Shown here: positions 7,778 through 16,668 of the stretch, one piece after another
How positions within the stretch are numbered: position 1 is the first letter of the stretch
Layout of the letters: every line of letters begins with the position of its first letter
NCBI GenBank assembly: GCA_003255745.1
Contig: KZ836061.1
Location: 305 to 64,304 of the forward strand
Reading direction: 5' to 3'
Source: Paracoccus saliphilus
GTDB taxonomy: Bacteria; Pseudomonadota; Alphaproteobacteria; Rhodobacterales; Rhodobacteraceae
Length of the DNA: 64,000 nt
The notes under the pieces: generated by a model
Database searches by the model: none
Seen by the model: the letters and a program-made list of their open reading frames with translations, nothing else
What the model was told of the DNA's origin: nothing
Position numbers and translations under genes: made by a program

Positions 7778-9514
7778 ATGACCACGACCAAGAAACCCGC
7801 CGATCTGCGCAGCGCCCGATGGTTCGCGCCGGACGACCTGCGCAGCTTCGGCCACCGTTCCCGCATGATGCAGCTGGGCTATTCCGAGGCCGACTTCATG
7901 GGCCGCCCGATCATCGGCATCCTGAACACCTGGTCCGACCTGAACAGCTGCCATTCGCACTTTCCCGAACGCGTCAAGGACGTGAAGCGCGGCGTCCTGC
8001 AGGCGGGCGGCTTTCCGGTCGAACTGCCCGCGCTGTCGGTCGACGAAAGCTTCAACAAGCCCACCTCGATGCTTTATCGCAACCTCCTGGCCATCGAGAC
8101 CGAGGAACAGATCCGCAGCCATCCGCTGGACGGTGTCGTGCTGATGGGCGGATGCGACAAGACCACGCCCGGCCTTGTCATGGGCGCGATCACGGCGGGC
8201 GTGCCGATGATCTATCTGCCGGCCGGGCCGATGCTGCGCGGCAACTATGCCGGGCAAAAGCTGGGCTCGGGCTCGGATGCGTGGAAATACTGGGATGAAC
8301 GCCGCGCCGGCAACATCACCGACGAACAGTGGCAGGGGCTGCAGGGCGGCATTGCCCGTTCGGCCGGGGTCTGCATGACCATGGGCACGGCCAGCACGAT
8401 GACCGCAATCACCGACGCGATGGGGCTGACGCTGCCCGGCGCCTCCTCGGTTCCCGCGGTCGATGCGGGTCACCAGCGCATGTCGGCCGATTGCGGCCGC
8501 CGGATCGTCGACATGGTGTGGGAGGATTTGACTCCCGACCGCATCGTGACCGAGGCCGCCGTCCGCAATGCGGCCATCGTTGCAATGGCCACTGGCTGCT
8601 CAACCAATGCGGTTGTCCACCTGATCGCGATCGCCCGCCGCGCCGGCGTCGACCTGACGTTGGACCAGCTGGACGAACTGGGCCGGGTCACGCCGCTGGT
8701 GGCCAACGTCCGTCCCTCGGGCAAGGACTACCTGATGGAGGACTTCTTCTATGCGGGCGGCCTGCGCGCGCTGATGAAGCAGATCGAGGACCGGCTGGAG
8801 CTGTCGGCCCTGACCGTCACCGGCAAGACCGTGGGCGAAAACCTGGAAGGCGCAGTGGTCTTCAACGACGACGTCATCCGGCCCCTGTCGAACCCGGTCT
8901 ATGCCGAAGGATCGCTGGCCGTCCTGCGCGGCAACCTGTGTCCCGATGGGGCGGTGATCAAGCCTGCCGCCTGTGATCCGAAATACCACGTCCACGAAGG
9001 GCCGGCGCTGGTCTTTGACAGCTATCCGGAAATGAAGGCGGCGGTCGATGACGAGAACCTGGAGGTCACGCCCGACACGGTGATGGTGCTGCGCAATGCG
9101 GGGCCGCTTGGTGGGCCGGGTTTTCCGGAATGGGGCATGCTGCCCATCCCCAAGGCGCTGATCAAGCAGGGGCACCGCGACATGCTGCGCATTTCCGATG
9201 CGCGGATGTCCGGCACCTCCTATGGCGCCTGCGTGCTGCATGTCGCGCCCGAAGCCTATATCGGCGGGCCGCTGGCCCTTTTGAAGACCGGCGACATCGT
9301 GCGGCTGGACCTGCCGTCGCGCCGCCTGGACATGCTGGTGGACGAGGCGGAACTGGAGGCGCGCCGCGCCGCCTGGCAGGCACCCGATCCGCGTTTTGAA
9401 CGGGGCTGGGGCTGGATGTTCTCGCGCCATGTTACGCAGGCGGACAAGGGCTGCGACTTCGATTACCTCGAGCGGGGCTTTGGTCGCGCCGCCGGCGAAC
9501 CGGATATCTTCTGA
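7778..9514 (+). CDS. IlvD/Edd-family sugar-acid dehydratase
   Basis: Predicted [2Fe-2S] dehydratase removing water from an aldonic acid to give a 2-keto-3-deoxy acid, 578 residues. Three expected cluster Cys are present: Cys58 (NSCHSHFPE), Cys126 (GGCDKTTPG) and Cys199 (GVCMTMGTAS), almost the same positions as in characterised L-arabonate dehydratase (59/127/200). The C-terminal ARMSGTSYGACVLHVAPEA is also typical of the sugar-acid branch rather than IlvD of valine synthesis. The stop overlaps the next start (TGATG). L-arabonate, D-xylonate or a related C5/C6 acid is the likely substrate; the exact one cannot be read from sequence. Confidence 0.9.
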   Translation: MTTTKKPADLRSARWFAPDDLRSFGHRSRMMQLGYSEADFMGRPIIGILNTWSDLNSCHSHFPERVKDVKRGVLQAGGFPVELPALSVDESFNKPTSMLYRNLLAIETEEQIRSHPLDGVVLMGGCDKTTPGLVMGAITAGVPMIYLPAGPMLRGNYAGQKLGSGSDAWKYWDERRAGNITDEQWQGLQGGIARSAGVCMTMGTASTMTAITDAMGLTLPGASSVPAVDAGHQRMSADCGRRIVDMVWEDLTPDRIVTEAAVRNAAIVAMATGCSTNAVVHLIAIARRAGVDLTLDQLDELGRVTPLVANVRPSGKDYLMEDFFYAGGLRALMKQIEDRLELSALTVTGKTVGENLEGAVVFNDDVIRPLSNPVYAEGSLAVLRGNLCPDGAVIKPAACDPKYHVHEGPALVFDSYPEMKAAVDDENLEVTPDTVMVLRNAGPLGGPGFPEWGMLPIPKALIKQGHRDMLRISDARMSGTSYGACVLHVAPEAYIGGPLALLKTGDIVRLDLPSRRLDMLVDEAELEARRAAWQAPDPRFERGWGWMFSRHVTQADKGCDFDYLERGFGRAAGEPDIF

Positions 9515-10410
9515 TGATGGCACTGGATCAGGCCCTGACGGGCATCTCGGGCATCCTCGTCACCCCTTATGACGACCGGGGCGACGTCGCGCCCACGGGA
9601 CTGGCGCCCATCCTGGACCGGGCGCTGGCGGCCGGGCTGCACATGCCGGTCGTAAACGGCAACACGGGCGAATTCTACGCCCTGACGACCGACGAGGCCT
9701 GCACCATGGTGCAGGAGGTCGCCCAACTGGTGGACAACCGCGCGCCCCTGCTGGCGGGCGTGGGACGCGGGTTGCGCGATGCGCAGCGTCTGGCCCGCGC
9801 ATCGGCGGATGCGGGCGCTGCGGCGCTGATGGTGCATCAGCCGCCCGATCCGTTCGTCGCGCCGCGCGGCGTTGTGGATTACCTGAAGGCCGTGTCGGAT
9901 GCCTCCGGCGGGCTGCCGATGATGATCTATCTGCGCAACGACGCCATCGGCACCAAGGCCATCGCGGATCTCTGCGCGGTGCCGGGCGTGCGGGGCGTCA
10001 AATGGGCCACGCCCAACCCGCAGAAGCTGGCCGAGGCGCGGGCCGCCTGCGATCCCGCCATCGTGTGGGTGGGGGGCTTGGCCGAGGTCTGGGCGCCCAC
10101 CTTCTATGCCGTGGGCGCGCGCGGCTTCACATCGGGACTGATCAACGTCTGGCCGGAGCATTCCGTGGCAATTCATGCCGCGCTGGAGGCCGGTGACTAT
10201 CCCGGCGCCAATGCCCTGATCGACCGGATGCGCGTCTTCGAAGACATCCGCGCGCAAGAAATGAACGGCACGAACGTCACGGGGGTCAAGGCGGCGCTGA
10301 TCGCGCAGGGGCTGGACTGCGGTCCCACGCGCGCGCCGTCGGCCTGGCCGCTGACCGCCGCCCAACAGACCGACCTGGACCGCTTCATGGCGGCAAACGG
10401 CTTAATCTGA
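9514..10410 (+). CDS. DapA/NAL-family aldolase or dehydratase
   Basis: Class I Schiff-base enzyme of the dihydrodipicolinate synthase/N-acetylneuraminate lyase superfamily, 298 residues. The carboxylate loop reads NGNTGEF (residues 48-54), Tyr139 (MIYLRN) is the conserved tyrosine, and Lys163 (GVKWATP) is the Schiff-base lysine. In this context it most likely acts as 2-keto-3-deoxy-acid dehydratase, giving alpha-ketoglutarate semialdehyde for the dehydrogenase encoded downstream. An aldolase splitting the keto-acid to pyruvate is the alternative. The start overlaps the dehydratase stop, implying translational coupling. Confidence 0.88.
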   Translation: MMALDQALTGISGILVTPYDDRGDVAPTGLAPILDRALAAGLHMPVVNGNTGEFYALTTDEACTMVQEVAQLVDNRAPLLAGVGRGLRDAQRLARASADAGAAALMVHQPPDPFVAPRGVVDYLKAVSDASGGLPMMIYLRNDAIGTKAIADLCAVPGVRGVKWATPNPQKLAEARAACDPAIVWVGGLAEVWAPTFYAVGARGFTSGLINVWPEHSVAIHAALEAGDYPGANALIDRMRVFEDIRAQEMNGTNVTGVKAALIAQGLDCGPTRAPSAWPLTAAQQTDLDRFMAANGLI

Positions 10411-10417
10411 GGAATAC

Positions 10418-11146
10418 ATGATGAGCGACTACATCCTCTCTGACGAGACGCGCGAAAAGCTGAAAAAGGTGTCCACGGCGTCGGTCGCGACGGCACTTTA
10501 CAAGCGCGGATTGCGTAACCAGTTCGTCCAGGGGGTCGTGCCGGTGGAAAGGAAGCCCGTGACCATGGTCGGCCAGGCCTTCACGCTGCGCTATATCCCC
10601 GCGCGCGAAGATCGCAACCCGATCACGGTCTTCCGCAACCGCGATCATAAGCAGCGCGTGGCGGTCGAAACCTGCCCCCAGGGCCATGTGCTGGTCATGG
10701 ATGCGCGCAAGGACAGCCGTGCCGCGACCGCGGGGTCGATCCTGATCACCCGGCTGGCGCTGCGCGGCGCGGCGGGCGTGGTGTCGGATGGCGGCATGCG
10801 TGATGCGGCGGGGATTGCCGCGCTGGACATGCCGGCCTATTTCGCGCGACCTTCGGCCCCTACCAACCTGACGCTGCACGAAGCGATCGACATCAACGTT
10901 CCGATTTCCTGCGGCGACGCCCCGGTCTTTCCGGGCGACGTGATGCTGGGGGACGGCGACGGGGTCATGGTCATCCCGGCGCATCTGGCCGACGAGATCG
11001 CCGAGGAGTGCACCGGCATGGAATCTTTCGAGGATTTCGTTCTGGAACAGGTGAATGCCGGCGCGGCGATCATCGGCCTCTATCCGGCCACGGACGAAGA
11101 AAATCTGACGAAATACGCCGAATGGCGTGAACGGACAGGACGATAA
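10418..11146 (+). CDS. RraA-family protein (possible oxo-acid aldolase)
   Basis: Member of the RraA/HMG-aldolase fold family, 242 residues. It contains the conserved glycine-rich Arg-Asp motif SDGGMRDAAG, which provides substrate- and metal-binding residues in the 4-hydroxy-4-methyl-2-oxoglutarate/oxaloacetate decarboxylase-aldolase branch. N- and C-terminal extensions make it longer than the ~160-residue RNase E regulator RraA. It lies inside the sugar-acid operon, one base before the dehydrogenase gene. Its step is unclear: it may cleave a branched or C6 oxo-acid to pyruvate or act as a decarboxylase. ATG 10418 and ATG 10421 are both possible starts. Confidence 0.82.
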   Translation: MMSDYILSDETREKLKKVSTASVATALYKRGLRNQFVQGVVPVERKPVTMVGQAFTLRYIPAREDRNPITVFRNRDHKQRVAVETCPQGHVLVMDARKDSRAATAGSILITRLALRGAAGVVSDGGMRDAAGIAALDMPAYFARPSAPTNLTLHEAIDINVPISCGDAPVFPGDVMLGDGDGVMVIPAHLADEIAEECTGMESFEDFVLEQVNAGAAIIGLYPATDEENLTKYAEWRERTGR

Positions 11147-11147
11147 C

Positions 11148-12665
11148 ATGACCCATATCCCCCATGGCGACCACCTGATCGCGGGCGAGAAGATCCGGAC
11201 CGAAGGGCGTTTTTCCTCGGCCCCCGCGACGGGGCAGGCGCATGAATACTCGGTCGGCACGCCCGAACTGGTTGCGCAGGCCTGCGCCGCCGCCGATGCG
11301 GCCTTTGAGGGTTTCGCGGCCACGACGCGCGAGGAACGCGCGACGCTCTTGGAGGCGATCGCCGAGGAAATCGACGCCCGCGGCGACGCCATCACCGCCA
11401 TCGGCCACGCCGAGACGGGCCTGCCCGAGGCGCGGATGCAGGGCGAACGCGGCCGCACCACCGGCCAGCTGCGCCTGTTCGCCGAACACATCCGCAAGGG
11501 CGACTATCTGGACCGCCGCCACGACAAGGCGCTGCCCGATCGTCAGCCGCTGCCGCGTCCCGACATGCGGATGATCCAGCGGCCGATCGGTCCGGTTGCC
11601 GTTTTTGGTGCCTCGAACTTCCCGCTGGCCTTCTCGGTCGCGGGCGGCGACACCGCCGCCGCGCTGGCCGCCGGCTGCCCGGTCGTGGTCAAGGGCCACA
11701 GCGCGCATCCCGGCACGGGCGAGGTCGTGGCCGACGCGGTCGTGGCAGCGATCAAGCGCCTTGGCATGGACCCGCGCATCTTCAGCCTGGTCCAAGGCGG
11801 CAAGCGCGACGTGGGCGAGGCGCTGGTCACGGACCCGCGCATCAAAGCGGTGGGCTTTACCGGATCCCTTGGCGGGGGCCGCGCGCTCTATAACCTCTGC
11901 GCCAGCCGGCCCGAGCCGATCCCCTTCTTCGGCGAACTGGGCAGTGTTAACCCGATGTTCGTCCTGCCCGGCGCTGCCGCCGCGCGCGGCGCGCAGATCG
12001 GTCAGGGCTGGGCGGCCAGCCTGACCATGGGCGCGGGGCAGTTCTGCACCAACCCGGGCATCGCCGTGGTGGTGGACGGCCCCGAGGCCGATGCCTTCGC
12101 GGCTTCTGCCAAGGAGGCACTGTCGGCCATGGGTCCGCAGGTCATGCTGACCGACGGAATGGCCGAAGCCTATCGCAGCGGGGCGGCCCGTGTGGGCGCC
12201 GGAAAGGGCGTGCGCGCCCTGGTGTCCACGACCTGCGAGGCCCGCAACGGTTCTCCCTATCTTTTCGAGGTGTCGGCCGAGGATTGGCTGGAGAACCACG
12301 AGTTGGCGGAGGAGGTCTTCGGCCCTCTGGGCCTGATCATCCGCGTCCGCGATGCGGCGCAGTTGGAGCAGGTGGCCCGCAGCTTTGGCGGCCAGCTGAC
12401 CACGACACTGCAGATGGACAATGCCGACACTGACCTGGCCCGCCGCCTGCTGCCGGTGCTGGAGCGGATGGCCGGCCGCGTGCTGGCCAACGGCTTCCCC
12501 ACCGGGGTCGAGGTGGCGGACAGCATGGTTCATGGCGGCCCCTATCCGGCCAGCACCAATTTCGGCGCGACCAGCGTGGGCACCCTGTCGATCCGCCGCT
12601 TCCTGCGACCGGTCTGCTTCCAGAACCTGCCCGAGGCGCTGCTGCCCGCCGATCTGCGGTCGTGA
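11148..12665 (+). CDS. alpha-ketoglutarate semialdehyde dehydrogenase
   Basis: NAD(P)-dependent aldehyde dehydrogenase, 505 residues, most like the type oxidising 2,5-dioxopentanoate to alpha-ketoglutarate. Seen in sequence: oxyanion Asn157 (GASNFPLAFS), the nucleotide-binding VGFTGSLGGG, general base Glu263 (FFGELGSVNP) and nucleophile Cys300 (GAGQFCTNPG). ELGSVNP and QFCTNPG are typical of this branch. ATG 11148 follows the RraA-family stop by one base; an in-frame ATG 21 bases earlier lies in that gene and is unlikely. It completes conversion of the sugar acid to a TCA-cycle intermediate. A hairpin follows. Confidence 0.9.
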   Translation: MTHIPHGDHLIAGEKIRTEGRFSSAPATGQAHEYSVGTPELVAQACAAADAAFEGFAATTREERATLLEAIAEEIDARGDAITAIGHAETGLPEARMQGERGRTTGQLRLFAEHIRKGDYLDRRHDKALPDRQPLPRPDMRMIQRPIGPVAVFGASNFPLAFSVAGGDTAAALAAGCPVVVKGHSAHPGTGEVVADAVVAAIKRLGMDPRIFSLVQGGKRDVGEALVTDPRIKAVGFTGSLGGGRALYNLCASRPEPIPFFGELGSVNPMFVLPGAAAARGAQIGQGWAASLTMGAGQFCTNPGIAVVVDGPEADAFAASAKEALSAMGPQVMLTDGMAEAYRSGAARVGAGKGVRALVSTTCEARNGSPYLFEVSAEDWLENHELAEEVFGPLGLIIRVRDAAQLEQVARSFGGQLTTTLQMDNADTDLARRLLPVLERMAGRVLANGFPTGVEVADSMVHGGPYPASTNFGATSVGTLSIRRFLRPVCFQNLPEALLPADLRS

Positions 12666-12714
12666 CGCGCCCGCCGGGGCGGGAGATGCACCCGCACCGG
12701 TTGGCCTGAAGACG

Positions 12715-12739
12715 GGTGCCGCAGCTTGGTTGCGGCACC
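12715..12739 (+). terminator. stem-loop at end of the sugar-acid operon
   Basis: Perfect 9-bp repeat GGTGCCGCA / TGCGGCACC around a 7-base loop, 50 bases after the dehydrogenase stop. It lacks a T-run. Confidence 0.55.
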
Positions 12740-13383
12740 GGGTCCGGATCACGAAGGTCAAAAACAGGACTGATCTTGCGCTAGCGGCCAACTTGTATGT
12801 CAATGAAATTGGGTCGCTTTGCCAAGGGTATACAGCAGAAATGCCTGTCATTCACAGGCCCTGACCCTACGTCATCGTCCTGCCCGGCGGGCCGGCCCTG
12901 TAACTCAAAGACGCCTAACATGGTCTGGCGGCCGGGTGCTGGAGTGTGATGGGCAGGTGCAGCGGAAACTGATCGGTTCGGGCGTGTTTGCCAGACCAGA
13001 CGCGCGGTGCCGCGTCTGGTCTGGGGCGATCGGCCGCGACAGCACGGCGGTCGGGAGGCCTAAGGTCGCAACATACGGGAAAGATGCAGCGAACACAGCA
13101 GCGGCTTTGTTCGGACCTGCCAGCTGTGCCGGTATGCCATTCGCCAGAAGCGGCAGCAGCCTCAGTAACGAAACTGGCAGGACTTCGCTGGCCATCCCCA
13201 AGGTTTCGAAAACCAACGCAGTCAGCACCGCACGGAACCGTCACCCCACCCAAACCGAACCGGGACGCGCGTAGTGCCGGCGGTTTGGGTAAAGCTGGAT
13301 GAAGAGCGGACTAAGCCTTGACACAGTCGATCCAGGCGCGGGTTTGTCGCGCCAAGACTGGAAGGCGCCGTTATCACCTTTGT
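12740..13383. other. gene-poor stretch between operons
   Basis: About 640 bp without a gene I can support. Open frames on both strands give peptides of skewed composition without family similarity. The main feature is the long perfect hairpin at 12991-13024. The segment may be a degraded gene or hold an undetected small RNA. Confidence 0.4.
12991..13024. repeat. perfect 14-bp inverted repeat
   Basis: CCAGACCAGACGCG and its exact reverse complement are separated by the 6-base loop CGGTGC. It stands alone in a gene-poor stretch, more than 320 bases from either neighbouring operon and with no T-run on either side. It could be a Rho-assisted terminator, an sRNA hairpin or a relic of a mobile element. 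Confidence 0.7.
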
Positions 13384-14574
13384 TCAGGCTGCAAGCTGTT
13401 CATCGGCAGGGCCGAAGAATTCATAGTGAATACGGTCAGCGGGGATGCCGGCGCGCAGCATGGCAGGCACGAAATGACGCAGGAACGGCTTGGGACCACA
13501 CAGATAGATGTCAGCCTCGGGCAGCGGCGTGTGGGCCTGCAGCCAGTCGAAGGTGATGCGCCCGGCCGCCGCCGCGCCCGAAGCGCCGCTTTCGTAAAAG
13601 GTGGCTACGGTCGCTTGGCCATGCCGCGCGGCAGCTTGGCGCACCTGCGCATCCAAGGCATGATGGGCGGGGCTGGCGGTGCCGTGGACGTACCAAACGG
13701 GCAGGTCACGGTGCCGCTCAGCCGCGACTTCCAGCATGCTGACCAGCGGGGTCAGGCCGACACCTCCCGACATCAGGACCAGCGGGCGTTGCGGATTTTC
13801 CGGCAGATGGAAGTCACCGGCCGGGGGCGTGGCTTCCAGTATGGTGCCGACGGCGGCGTGGTCGTGCAGGAACTGCGATGCCTCGCCGCCCTGTTCCCGC
13901 TTGATTGTCAGGCGATAGGACCGGGTATTGGGCATGCAGGAGATTGAATAGTTGCGCTTGACCGTCTCCAGCCCTGCCGCGTCAAAACGCAGGGTCAGGT
14001 ACTGGCCCGGTTTGTGCGGCACCAGCGCACCACCATCTTCGGGCTTCAGAATGAAGGACATGATACCCTGAGCCTCGACCGAGCGCTCGGCCACGACGAA
14101 GCGGCGCCAGTCGGTCCAGCCGCCGGGCTGGCTGGTGATCTCGGCCCGGATCTGCGCTTCGCGCGTGATCAGGATATCCGCCAACAGCCAATAGGCATCG
14201 CCCCACGCCTGCAGGATTGCGGGGGTCGCAGCCTCGCCCAGGACTTCCTCGATGGCGCCCAGTAGGGCCGTGGCCACATGCGGATAATGTTCGGGCAGGA
14301 TCGCGTAGCCAATGTGTTTCTGGGCCATTCTCTCAACTGCCGGACCCAAGGCACCCAGGTTGTCAATGTTCTTGGCATAGGCCAGCACGGCCCCGGCCAA
14401 GGCAAGCCGCTGCGCCCCGCTTTTCTGGTTTGCCTGGTTGAACAGCGCGGCGATCTGCGGGTCGCGGAACAGCCGGCGATACATCGTCTCGGTGATGGTC
14501 GGTCCATGCTGTTCCAGAGCGGGAACAGTGGCCTTGATGATATCGATGGTGTCCTGGGACAGGGACCTGGGCAT
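13384..14574 (-). CDS. hmp: flavohemoprotein (nitric oxide dioxygenase)
   Basis: Oxidises nitric oxide with O2 and NAD(P)H to nitrate in the cytoplasm. The 396 residues match the family length. The globin domain (1-140) has the proximal His87 (AQKHIGY) and distal-pocket Tyr32 (TMYRRLF); the FAD domain contains RNYSIS; the NAD domain has GGVGLTPLVSMLE and ends with YEFFGP. ATG 14574 is preceded by AAAGGAAG at 5-base spacing; the frame extends 11 codons upstream without homology. It is divergent from an NsrR-like gene across an 80-bp spacer with palindromic elements, which predicts NO-dependent derepression. Confidence 0.95.
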   Translation of the reverse strand: MPRSLSQDTIDIIKATVPALEQHGPTITETMYRRLFRDPQIAALFNQANQKSGAQRLALAGAVLAYAKNIDNLGALGPAVERMAQKHIGYAILPEHYPHVATALLGAIEEVLGEAATPAILQAWGDAYWLLADILITREAQIRAEITSQPGGWTDWRRFVVAERSVEAQGIMSFILKPEDGGALVPHKPGQYLTLRFDAAGLETVKRNYSISCMPNTRSYRLTIKREQGGEASQFLHDHAAVGTILEATPPAGDFHLPENPQRPLVLMSGGVGLTPLVSMLEVAAERHRDLPVWYVHGTASPAHHALDAQVRQAAARHGQATVATFYESGASGAAAAGRITFDWLQAHTPLPEADIYLCGPKPFLRHFVPAMLRAGIPADRIHYEFFGPADEQLAA

Positions 14575-14590
14575 GACGACTTCCTTTAAG

Positions 14591-14627
14591 ATGCATTCAT
14601 AATGCATGTATTAGCTTGATATACATG
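14591..14627. promoter_or_regulatory. NsrR operator candidates in the hmp-nsrR spacer
   Basis: Two inverted repeats overlap here: ATGCATT-CAT-AATGCAT (14591-14607), close to the NsrR half-site AAGATGCATTT since AAG precedes it, and CATGTAT-N9-ATACATG (14605-14627). They lie 17 bases ahead of hmp and 28 ahead of nsrR. Binding by the adjacent Rrf2 regulator is an inference from motif and position. Confidence 0.65.
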
Positions 14628-14654
14628 CTGTGTAAATACATCTATATTGCTGGT

Positions 14655-15071
14655 ATGAAATTGACCCGCTACACCGATTATGCCTTGCGCGTGCTGATCT
14701 TCCTGGCTGGACAGGACGAAGGCCTGGCCTCGATCCGCCAGATTGCGGATTCCTACGGCATCTCGCAAAATCATCTGATGAAGATCGTTCAGGACCTGGG
14801 CCATGCCGGATTCGTGGAAACCGTGCGTGGACGGCGGGGTGGTCTGCGGCTGCCGCGACCGGCCGGGCTGATCACCATCGGATCGGTCGTGCGCCACACC
14901 GAGGGCAAGGGCGCGCTGGTGGATTGCAGCACCTGCCTGATCGCCCCCGCTTGCGGCCTGCCACCCATCCTGGCCGAGGCAACCGAGGCCTTTCTTGTGA
15001 CGCTGGACCGTTACACGCTGGCAGATGTCGCCAAGCGGCCCGGAGCCTTTCGCGCGCTTTTCGCGGTCTGA
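14655..15071 (+). CDS. nsrR: Rrf2-family NO-sensing repressor
   Basis: Iron-sulfur transcriptional repressor of 138 residues. The N-terminal winged helix (MKLTRYTDYALRVLIFLA, IRQIADSYGISQNHLMKIV) and wing (VRGRRGGLRL) are typical of Rrf2 proteins. Three Cys in a CSTC-x5-C arrangement (VDCSTCLIAPACGL) are the cluster ligands, as in NsrR. Divergence from hmp strongly supports NsrR over IscR. ATG 14655 begins the family-conserved sequence; the frame is open 13 codons upstream but that overlaps the operator. It is expected to lose repression when NO attacks the cluster. Confidence 0.88.
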   Translation: MKLTRYTDYALRVLIFLAGQDEGLASIRQIADSYGISQNHLMKIVQDLGHAGFVETVRGRRGGLRLPRPAGLITIGSVVRHTEGKGALVDCSTCLIAPACGLPPILAEATEAFLVTLDRYTLADVAKRPGAFRALFAV

Positions 15072-15190
15072 TCGTCCTGCCGGTCCTGAGGGGGCATTGC
15101 CGATCGAAATCGAACTGGCCTATCGGCAGAAGCTGGCGCAGGACTTAAGTTCTGGCGCACCGGCGGTGCAATTGCGAAAGGCCATTCCAG

Positions 15191-16474
15191 ATGCAGAACG
15201 ATCCTCTCAGCCATGGTCTTTGGGAACGCTCGGCGCCCGCCGCCCCTGCCACGGCGCCCCTTGCTGACGAGGTGCGGGCCGAGGTTGTGGTGATCGGCGG
15301 CGGCTATACCGGCCTTTCGACTGCCCTGCACCTGGCCGAGCGCGACAGCAAGGTTGTCCTGCTGGAGGCGGTTGAGATCGGCTTTGGCGGGGCGGGGCGG
15401 AATGTGGGCTTGGTCAATGCCGGCATGTGGGTGATGCCCGATGACCTGCTGCGGACCCTTGGGCCAAAGGCAGGCGACCGGCTGATCAGCTTTCTAGGCG
15501 AAGGACCAGCCCATGTCTGGGACCTGATCGCGCGCCACGGGATCGACTGCGAAGCCAATCATGTTGGGACGCTGCATGTCGCCGTCGGTCAATCCGGCCT
15601 GGACGAAGTGGCCGAGCGGTACCGCCAGTGGTCCCGCCGGGGTGCCCCTGTCGAACTGCTGGGCCCTGACGCTACGGCCGCGCGGCTGGCCACGGATCAT
15701 TACAAGGGTGCTTTGCTGGACCGCCGCGCGGGCACCATCCAGCCCCTGGCCTATGCACGAGGGTTGGCGCGGGCCGCGATGGGGCAGGGCGCACAAATAT
15801 TCACGGGGTCACCGGCCACTGGGCTTCAGTCGCAGGGCGGCGGCTGGCGCGTGACGACCCCGCATGGCGAGGTCATTGCGCGGCAGGTGGTTTTTGCCAC
15901 CGATGCCTATACCCGGTATCTGATGCCCCAACTTCGGACCCAGCAGGTGTTCCTTCCCTATTTCAACATGGCGACCGCGCCTCTGTCGGACAACCTTGCC
16001 CGCACGATCCTGCCCGGTCGTGAAGGGGTCTGGGACACGCGCGAGGTGCTCAGCTCCTTCCGCTTTGACCGGCAGAACCGGCTGGTCTTTGGATCGGTCG
16101 GGGCGCTGCGGAACACCGGGGCGGCCGTGCACAGGGCTTGGGCACAGCGCGCCCTGGCAAGAATCTATCCCCAATTGGGCGATGTCAGGTTTGAAAGCGC
16201 CTGGCACGGCACCATCGGGATGACCCGTGACAACCTTCCCCGCTTTCACAAGCTGGCGGAGGGGGTGGTCAGCTTTTGCGGCTATAACGGGCGCGGGATT
16301 GCGCCGGGAACCGCGTTCGGACGGTTCCTTGCCGGGTGGCTGCGAGGTGAAAGTTCTGATGCGGACCTGCCCCTGCAGCCCAGCCAAGCACAGCCGGTGG
16401 CGCTGCGAAGCCTGAAGGCCGCGTTCTATGAAGTTGGCGCACAGGCCGCACATCTGGTGGACGCCCGCCGCTGA
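15191..16474 (+). CDS. FAD-dependent amine oxidoreductase (DAO family)
   Basis: D-amino-acid-oxidase-fold flavoprotein of 427 residues, resembling gamma-glutamylputrescine oxidase (PuuB/OrdL type). The N-terminal Rossmann motif VVIGGGYTGLSTALHLAE binds FAD, GFGGAGRNVGLVNAG covers the flavin region, and the C-terminal FCGYNGRGIAPGTAFGR is the conserved FAD-closing motif. It probably oxidises a secondary or primary amine, with O2 or an electron carrier as acceptor. The gene stands about 120 bp after nsrR with no obvious partner genes, so the substrate remains open; sarcosine-oxidase-like function is an alternative. Confidence 0.85.
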   Translation: MQNDPLSHGLWERSAPAAPATAPLADEVRAEVVVIGGGYTGLSTALHLAERDSKVVLLEAVEIGFGGAGRNVGLVNAGMWVMPDDLLRTLGPKAGDRLISFLGEGPAHVWDLIARHGIDCEANHVGTLHVAVGQSGLDEVAERYRQWSRRGAPVELLGPDATAARLATDHYKGALLDRRAGTIQPLAYARGLARAAMGQGAQIFTGSPATGLQSQGGGWRVTTPHGEVIARQVVFATDAYTRYLMPQLRTQQVFLPYFNMATAPLSDNLARTILPGREGVWDTREVLSSFRFDRQNRLVFGSVGALRNTGAAVHRAWAQRALARIYPQLGDVRFESAWHGTIGMTRDNLPRFHKLAEGVVSFCGYNGRGIAPGTAFGRFLAGWLRGESSDADLPLQPSQAQPVALRSLKAAFYEVGAQAAHLVDARR

Positions 16475-16668
16475 GGCGGACCTGATTCGCAATTCCAAAG
16501 CACCCGCGCCGGCCGCATGGCCGACGCTTCGCGGCCTGCTGCCGAAACGCAATATTCCTTATGTCCGCCTACCTTCGGCAAGGTCGCGACAGGCGACCAC
16601 CATTTATCGTATGGCCAGCCAATACCCTTCCTGTTACCAGCCATATGGATGATAAAGGAGCCGATAAT

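Noticed and set aside
6415-7866. Minus-strand open frame of 483 codons opposite tctA
   Set aside because: Asp/Arg/Gln-rich antisense peptide; tctA motifs on the plus strand are unambiguous.
12819-13274. Open frames in the gene-poor region
   Set aside because: Arg/Ser/Pro-rich peptides on both strands, no ribosome site and no family similarity.
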